A DNA stretch of 64,000 bases from Oscillospiraceae bacterium (GTDB taxonomy: Bacteria; Bacillota; Clostridia; Oscillospirales; Ruminococcaceae): contig JAEDDN010000006.1 of assembly GCA_016298065.1 (NCBI GenBank), positions 1 to 64,000 of the forward strand, given 5' to 3'. The notes below the pieces were generated by a model that searched no databases, was not told the DNA's origin, and saw only the letters and a list, made by a program, of their open reading frames with translations. Positions 59,130 through 64,000 of the stretch are shown here, piece after piece (positions within the stretch are counted from its first letter, which is position 1; the number at the start of each line of letters is the position of its first letter). A program made the position numbers and the translations under genes.

Positions 59130-59723
59130 TTGATTAAGGTTAAAAGAGCCGTTGTCACAGAAGGCAAGTACGATAAAATAAAGCTTAGCGGACTTATTGA
59201 CGGCATTATAATAAAAACAGACGGCTTTGGCGTTTTTAAGGATAAGGAAAAACAAAGCCTGATTAAAGCCTTGGCTCAAAGCGTAGGGCTTATAGTTATA
59301 ACAGACTCTGACGTCGCAGGCTTTAAGATAAGAAACTTTATAAAGTCGATTGCGCCAAGCGGCGATATAATAAATCTTTATATACCTCAAATTTCGGGCA
59401 AGGAAAAAAGAAAAGCCTCTCCCTCAAAGGAGGGCACTCTCGGCGTTGAGGGAATAGATGAAAAAATTTTACTCGATATTTTTAAAAAAAGCGGCGTTGA
59501 CGCTGAAATATCATCCGAAAGCCCTTCGCAAAGAAAAATAACAAAGCTCGATTTTTATAATATGGGGCTTACGGGCAAGGAAAACAGCAAAGCCTTACGC
59601 CTAAGGCTTTTAGATGAACTTAACCTCCCCGAATATTTATCCGCCAACGCTTTGCTCGAGATTATAAACACTCTTTTAAGCTATGACGAATTTATAAAAA
59701 TAACCGAAAAACTAAAATCTTAA
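59130..59723 (+). CDS. rnmV: Ribonuclease M5
   Basis: A 197-residue Toprim nuclease that matures 5S rRNA. The Toprim Glu is in VVTEGKYDKIKL (8-19) and the DxD is ITDSDVAGFKIRNF (about 64-77). IPQISGKEKRKASPSKEGTLGVEG is the RNase M5 signature between Toprim and the C-terminal DUF4093-type region. TTG start with GGTGAT nearby. It is usually next to rsmA; here it lies 48 kb from it. Confidence 0.9.
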   Translation: MIKVKRAVVTEGKYDKIKLSGLIDGIIIKTDGFGVFKDKEKQSLIKALAQSVGLIVITDSDVAGFKIRNFIKSIAPSGDIINLYIPQISGKEKRKASPSKEGTLGVEGIDEKILLDIFKKSGVDAEISSESPSQRKITKLDFYNMGLTGKENSKALRLRLLDELNLPEYLSANALLEIINTLLSYDEFIKITEKLKS

Positions 59724-59754
59724 AATAAACTAAAACCGAAAGGACGTTTTTTAA

Positions 59755-60840
59755 ATGATTAAAAAAGCTAATTTAACAAGAATTTTAAGCGCAGGAGTGG
59801 CTTTAAGCTTAATGTTTTCACTTGCAAGCTGTAAAAAGACTTCGCTTATAGCTGACGTTTCCGATGACGATACTACCTCTGAAGCTACCGTGACAGAAGA
59901 GGAAAAACAGCCCGAGAAATTAAGCTACAACATATATACCGGCGAATATGATTTAAGTAAAGACGCTGTAGGAAAACGTCCCGTGGCAGTTATGATTAAC
60001 AATATAAAAGCTTCTTTACCTCAGCGTGGTATCGGCTCTGCCGACATTGTTTACGAAATGCCTGTAGAGGGCGGTTTTACAAGGCTTATGGCGGTTTTTG
60101 CGGATTACAAAAAGGCAGGCACCATCGGCTCTGTTCGCTCGGCAAGACACGACTTTGTTGAAATGGCAGATTCACTAAACGCCATTTTTGTTCACTGGGG
60201 CGGCAGCGACTATGCTTACTCGTCGATAAGAAATAACGGTGTTACCGACATAGACGGTATGGCATACGGCGAAACCTATTTTTATACCGATAACGCTCTT
60301 CGCTCTACAAAAGCCATAGAGCACTGCCGTTTCACCACAAGCGAGCTTATCGGAAAGGCAGTCGGCAAGCTCGGAATAAAGGAAGATAGCTCCTCAGATA
60401 GCGATATATTTAACTTTAATAAAAATGTTGAGGTTATCTCCTATCTCGACAGCGCTTTAAATGTTTCGGTTAAATTTTCCGGAGACGTTACCGCAACCTT
60501 TACATACGACGATTCTACACAAAAGTATATTAAGGGCGAATACGGCGCAAATCAAATGGACGCCAATACAAACACTCCGGTAAGCGTTTCAAACGTATTT
60601 ATACTTTATGCCGGCGTATCCTACCTCTCTGACGGCGTTCATAAGGACGTTGATTTGTCGGCAGGCACGGGCTACTATGTGACAAGGGGCTCTTACTATG
60701 CTATCACATGGCAGAAAGGCAACGCTTCCCAAAGTCTTAAATTATATGACCAAAACGGAAACGAGCTTAACGTAAACACAGGCAACAGCTGGGTTATGTT
60801 TGTGCCTAAAAATATGTCTGCAAGCACAGTTATAGAATAA
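59755..60840 (+). CDS. DUF3048 (YerB-like) lipoprotein
   Basis: A 361-residue lipoprotein with lipobox SLASC (Cys25) and an acidic Thr/Glu linker. The DUF3048 core begins at about 75 with KRPVAVMINNIKASLPQRGIGSADIVYEMPVEGGFTRLMAVF and includes GSVRSARHDF and FVHWGGSDYA; a beta-rich second half follows with GSYYAITWQKG. It matches YerB of Bacillus, whose function is unknown. It lies 31 bases after rnmV. Confidence 0.9.
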   Translation: MIKKANLTRILSAGVALSLMFSLASCKKTSLIADVSDDDTTSEATVTEEEKQPEKLSYNIYTGEYDLSKDAVGKRPVAVMINNIKASLPQRGIGSADIVYEMPVEGGFTRLMAVFADYKKAGTIGSVRSARHDFVEMADSLNAIFVHWGGSDYAYSSIRNNGVTDIDGMAYGETYFYTDNALRSTKAIEHCRFTTSELIGKAVGKLGIKEDSSSDSDIFNFNKNVEVISYLDSALNVSVKFSGDVTATFTYDDSTQKYIKGEYGANQMDANTNTPVSVSNVFILYAGVSYLSDGVHKDVDLSAGTGYYVTRGSYYAITWQKGNASQSLKLYDQNGNELNVNTGNSWVMFVPKNMSASTVIE

Positions 60841-60895
60841 CAAAAGTTTAAATTTATCATATAGTGTATTAAACTTTATTTTTGGAGGCTAAGTT

Positions 60896-61396
60896 ATGTT
60901 AAAAGAAATTAACATATCCGATTTAAGCTTTAACCCATTTGACAAAATCGGCAAGGACTGGTATCTTGTCACCGCCGGCGATATTTCAGACTTTAATATG
61001 ATGACTGCAAGCTGGGGCGCTTTGGGAATATTCTGGGGCGAGCCTGTTGTTAACTGTTATATCCGTCCTCAGCGTTATACCCACGAGTTTATCGAAAAAA
61101 ACAATCTTTTTACCGTAAGCTTTTTTGACAGTGAATATAAAAATGCTCTTAATTTCTGCGGTACTCATTCCGGCAGAGATGTTGACAAGGTAAGTGAAAC
61201 TCACCTTACTCCCATAGCGCTTGACGGCACAACCGCCTTTGAGGAAGCAAGCGTTGTGTTTATCTGCCAAAAGCTATATTCTTATGTGATTGACCCGAAA
61301 AAGTTTACCGACGCTTCAATAGACTCAAAATGGTATTCTAACAAGGATTATCACGAATGTTATTACGCTAAAATTCTAAAGGTTTACAGCAAATAG
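60896..61396 (+). CDS. Flavin reductase-like (flavoredoxin) protein
   Basis: A 166-residue FMN-binding split-barrel protein. Typical are WYLVTAGDISDFNMMTASWGALGIFWGEPV (flavin-binding strand and loop), VNCYIRPQRYTHEFIEKNNLFTVSFF and FCGTHSGRDVDK. Members reduce flavins or carry electrons in anaerobes. Partner unknown. Confidence 0.85.
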   Translation: MLKEINISDLSFNPFDKIGKDWYLVTAGDISDFNMMTASWGALGIFWGEPVVNCYIRPQRYTHEFIEKNNLFTVSFFDSEYKNALNFCGTHSGRDVDKVSETHLTPIALDGTTAFEEASVVFICQKLYSYVIDPKKFTDASIDSKWYSNKDYHECYYAKILKVYSK

Positions 61397-61491
61397 TTAA
61401 AACTTTAAGTATATATATCTTAAAAATATACTAAAAGTTTATAAAATTACAGCTAATTTAACTCAAATAAAATAAAGGAAGTATACTTATT

Positions 61492-62367
61492 TTGAGGTAT
61501 GCACTTATAGATTTAGGCTCAAACACAATAAAGCTCGCCGTATATGATATAAACGGCAGGGATTTTAAACAGATACACTATGAACTGCGCTACGGGTATG
61601 TAGTGGCGAATATCGGGGACGGCGTTTTAACTAAAAAAGGCATTGATACTATTGCCGAGATACTGATTTATTTTAAAGGAAAAGCCTTATCGCTCGGAGC
61701 AAAAAAGATAACCTGCTTTTCCACCGCTTCGCTTAGGTTTATAAAAAACCGTGACGACGTAATAAAGCGCATATATGACTTAACCGGTATAGAAATTAAC
61801 GCCATTTCGGGTGAGGAAGAAGCATATTATAACTTCCTTAGCATTAAATACGCCACAGGTGAAAATAGCTTTATCGGCGCAGATTTAGGCGGCGGAAGCT
61901 GTCAGGTAATATGCTGTGAAAACGGTAGTCTTAAAAAAAGCGTGAGCCTCCCCTTAGGCTGTCTAAAGCTTTTTGGGCAGTTTGTTAAGGGCGAATTCCC
62001 CGACAAGAGCGAAAAAACGGCTATAGAGGAGTATGTAAAAGAAAACCTTAAAGGCAGTTTTTCGCCCGAAAGTGTGTCGGATAGTCTCTTTTTAATCGGC
62101 GGAAGCGCCAGAACAATAACACGCATTTTAAACGTAGGAGAAAGGTTTAGCACCCAGCTTCTTACCGCCTTAACCGAGGACGCTCTTAAAAACACAAAAG
62201 AATTTAAGGAAACTATATTAAAACTCGAGCCCAAAAGAATAAACACCATTCTGCCCGGTATGATTACAATAAATACGCTGGCAGAATATTTAAGGATAAA
62301 CACAATAACCCTTATCGACACCAGCGTGCGTGAGGGATATTTAATAGATAAGGTCTTGGAAAAATAA
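61492..62367 (+). CDS. ppx: Ppx/GppA family exopolyphosphatase
   Basis: A 291-residue ASKHA-fold phosphatase. Phosphate-1 loop ALIDLGSNTIKLAVYDI (3-19), catalytic Glu in ISGEEEAYYNF and phosphate-2 loop GADLGGGSCQVI (about 126-137). It has domain I-II only, the short form. TTG start with AGGAAG about 12 bases upstream. It is 17 bases before ppk, so polyphosphate synthesis and breakdown are co-transcribed. Confidence 0.88.
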   Translation: MRYALIDLGSNTIKLAVYDINGRDFKQIHYELRYGYVVANIGDGVLTKKGIDTIAEILIYFKGKALSLGAKKITCFSTASLRFIKNRDDVIKRIYDLTGIEINAISGEEEAYYNFLSIKYATGENSFIGADLGGGSCQVICCENGSLKKSVSLPLGCLKLFGQFVKGEFPDKSEKTAIEEYVKENLKGSFSPESVSDSLFLIGGSARTITRILNVGERFSTQLLTALTEDALKNTKEFKETILKLEPKRINTILPGMITINTLAEYLRINTITLIDTSVREGYLIDKVLEK

Positions 62368-62384
62368 TCGGGAGAACTGATATT

Positions 62385-64000
62385 ATGGACAAAAACAGCG
62401 TTTATACAAACCGTGAACTCAGCTGGCTTCAATTCAACGAAAGAGTGTTGGAGGAAGGGCTTGATAAAAATGTGCCCATTTACGAAAGGTTAAAATTTAT
62501 TGCGATTTTTCAAAGCAATCTCGACGAATTTTTTATGGTAAGAGTCGGAAGCCTTTGTGAGCAAAAGCTTGTAAAGCCAAAGCTAAAGGACTCCAAAACA
62601 AAGCTAACCTCTGCCGAGCAGATAGGACTTATCTGCAAAAGAGTTAAAAAATTAAACTCGGTCAGGGACAAGGCGTTTTCGTCGGTTAATAAGGAGCTTT
62701 CAAAGCACGGTATAGAGCAGGTTTTCGCCTCCTCAAAGCTCACAGATGCAGAATATGAATACTTAAATTTATATTTCGACAAGGAGATTATGCCTTTAAT
62801 TTCTCCGCAGATAATAGATAAACGCCAGCCGTTTCCGTTTTTAAAAAACCGTGAAATATATATAGGCGTACATCTCGCTTCAAAAAGCGGTAAATTGAGC
62901 TTGGGCGTTATCCCTGCAGAAAGTCACTTTAACCGAATTATCTTTTTGCCGTTTGACAAAAAGTTTAAGTTTATGCTTGCAGAGGATTTAATCCTCTTGT
63001 TTGCGCACAAGGTGTTTAACAAGCATCAGGTGCTTGAAAAAACCATTTTCAGAATAACCCGAAGCGCAGACATTGACGTTGAGCAGACTATGGTGCACTT
63101 TGATATGGATTTCAGAGAAGCTATGGAGGAACTGCTTAAAAAGCGTCGCAGGCTGTCGCCGGTAAGGTTAGAGCTTTCTCAGAATATAAGCGGCGAGCTT
63201 CAAAGCTATATGGCGCATAATCTCGACCTTGCGCCCGAGCAGGTCTTTGTAAACGCTTCACCGCTTGATTTGTCGTATGTTTATGCGATAGAGGACCGCA
63301 TTGACAATAAACCCGATTTATTCTATGAACCGCTTACTCCGCAGGCTTCCGCTTCGATTTTGGAAGATAAGCCGATGATAGCTCAAATACAAAATAAGGA
63401 CTTGCTTTTACATTATCCTTATGAATCGATAAAGCCGTTTTTGCGCCTTTTAAACGAAGCGGCAGAGGATAAAAACGTCCTTTCGGTAAAGATTACCCTT
63501 TACCGTGTAGCCAAAAACTCAAAGGTTATCGACGCTCTTGTCAAGGCGGCTGAAAACGGCAAGGAAGTAAGTGTGGTAGTTGAGCTTAGAGCAAGATTTG
63601 ACGAGGATAACAATATCGGCTGGTCAAAGCGCCTTGAGGAAGCAGGCTGTAACGTTATGTACGGGCTTCCCGGTTATAAGGTTCACTCAAAGCTACTGCT
63701 CATAACACGAAAAATCGGCAACAAGATAGAATACATCACCCAAATAGGTACCGGTAACTACAACGAAAAAACCTCTAAGCTTTATACCGACCTGTCGCTT
63801 ATGACCGCAAACCGTGAAATAGGCGCAGACGCTTCGGCTGTATTTAACAGCTTATTTACCGGCTCGCCTGTAGAATCCTCAACACACCTTTTGGTGGCAC
63901 CCTTATGCTGTAAAAACCGAATTATCGAAATGATAGACAAAGAAATTGCCTTTGCAAAACAGGGCGAGCCTGCACGCATTTTACTTAAAATGAACTCGGT
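62385..64000 (+). CDS. ppk: Polyphosphate kinase 1, truncated by the window end
   Basis: An open frame of 538 codons without stop runs off the right edge. It matches PPK1: TNRELSWLQFNERVLEE near the start, FFMVRVGSL, PLISPQIIDKRQPFPFLKNREIYIGV, LHYPYESIKPFLRLLNEAAED and VKITLYRVAKNSKVIDALVKAAENGKEV. The histidine that becomes phosphorylated is in YGLPGYKVHSKLLL, and TQIGTGNYNE follows. About 150-170 residues should be missing. ATG with GGGAGAA upstream. Makes polyphosphate from ATP. Confidence 0.96.
   Translation, partial: MDKNSVYTNRELSWLQFNERVLEEGLDKNVPIYERLKFIAIFQSNLDEFFMVRVGSLCEQKLVKPKLKDSKTKLTSAEQIGLICKRVKKLNSVRDKAFSSVNKELSKHGIEQVFASSKLTDAEYEYLNLYFDKEIMPLISPQIIDKRQPFPFLKNREIYIGVHLASKSGKLSLGVIPAESHFNRIIFLPFDKKFKFMLAEDLILLFAHKVFNKHQVLEKTIFRITRSADIDVEQTMVHFDMDFREAMEELLKKRRRLSPVRLELSQNISGELQSYMAHNLDLAPEQVFVNASPLDLSYVYAIEDRIDNKPDLFYEPLTPQASASILEDKPMIAQIQNKDLLLHYPYESIKPFLRLLNEAAEDKNVLSVKITLYRVAKNSKVIDALVKAAENGKEVSVVVELRARFDEDNNIGWSKRLEEAGCNVMYGLPGYKVHSKLLLITRKIGNKIEYITQIGTGNYNEKTSKLYTDLSLMTANREIGADASAVFNSLFTGSPVESSTHLLVAPLCCKNRIIEMIDKEIAFAKQGEPARILLKMNS

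Noticed and set aside
1..64000. CRISPR arrays, IS elements, prophage, rRNA
   Set aside because: No regularly spaced repeats, transposase, integrase, phage structural genes or rRNA were seen on either strand.

Overview
The window looks like chromosomal DNA of a low-GC Firmicute, most likely a gut clostridium of the Oscillospirales/Ruminococcaceae type. The reasons are AT-rich intergenic DNA, strong AGGAGG-type ribosome binding sites, GTG and TTG starts, a T-box leader, LDH, LuxS, BofA/YaaL and BofC/PdaB-like sporulation relatives, and dense same-strand operons separated by intrinsic terminators. No transposase, integrase, phage gene, rRNA or CRISPR array was found. The assignment is inference from gene content; no taxonomic marker was searched.

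Layout. 1-170: a piece resembling the 3' end of tmRNA, followed by a strong terminator. 268-3266: a glycosyltransferase and a secreted protein with three FIVAR-like repeats. 3475-8409: a BofC-like protein, a CPA2 antiporter, a PdaB-like deacetylase relative, a PfkB kinase and a secreted SH3/transglutaminase protein. 8618-17747 (minus): housekeeping operon birA-hemW-rsmA-M23 peptidase-small ORF-argS-DUF1934-murI-ddl, then eno. 19580-28437 (plus): a nine-gene glycan operon. 28517-28705: tRNA-Thr and tRNA-Tyr. 28889-30955: ldh and a lipoprotein. 31134-39490 (minus): all seven shikimate steps plus pheA and tyrA, preceded by an aromatic-rich leader peptide and attenuator. 39617-43260: an accessory patch with three near-identical terminator-bearing repeats, a polytopic GT-C-like protein, a frameshifted glycosyltransferase and a Cys-rich small protein. 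43407-49568: yaaL-bofA, an EF-G paralogue, a zinc-ribbon protein and a class A PBP behind a duplicated leader. 49847-55549: luxS, a sugar nucleotidyltransferase/mutase fusion, nadBC and tRNA-Glu. 55691-64000: hinT and alaS (T-box controlled), rnmV, a DUF3048 lipoprotein, a flavin reductase, ppx and a truncated ppk.

Most notable systems. (1) The 19.6-28.4 kb operon has the logic of the Gram-negative Arn pathway: DegT/ArnB-type aminotransferase, ArnC/GtrB-type polyprenyl-phosphate glycosyltransferase and an overlapping EmrE/ArnEF-like pair. Inserted into it are an SGNH-citrate-lyase-ligase-like fusion, an ATP-grasp ligase, an Asp/Glu-racemase-like protein and a DapB-like reductase, which suggests a lipid-linked amino sugar carrying an unusual amino-acid-like group. 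(2) The aro operon has what looks like classical ribosome-mediated attenuation: a 29-residue leader with 6 Phe, 4 Tyr and 1 Trp, whose last codons can pair with the terminator arm. (3) Two families of short noncoding repeats carry terminators or promoters.

Starts were moved from the longest ORF to better ribosome binding sites where the sequence decided it (rsmA, pheA, aroC, tyrA, aroF, alaS, nadB, the PdaB-like gene and the first EmrE-like gene). All functions are read from motifs and family resemblance by eye; no database search was run.
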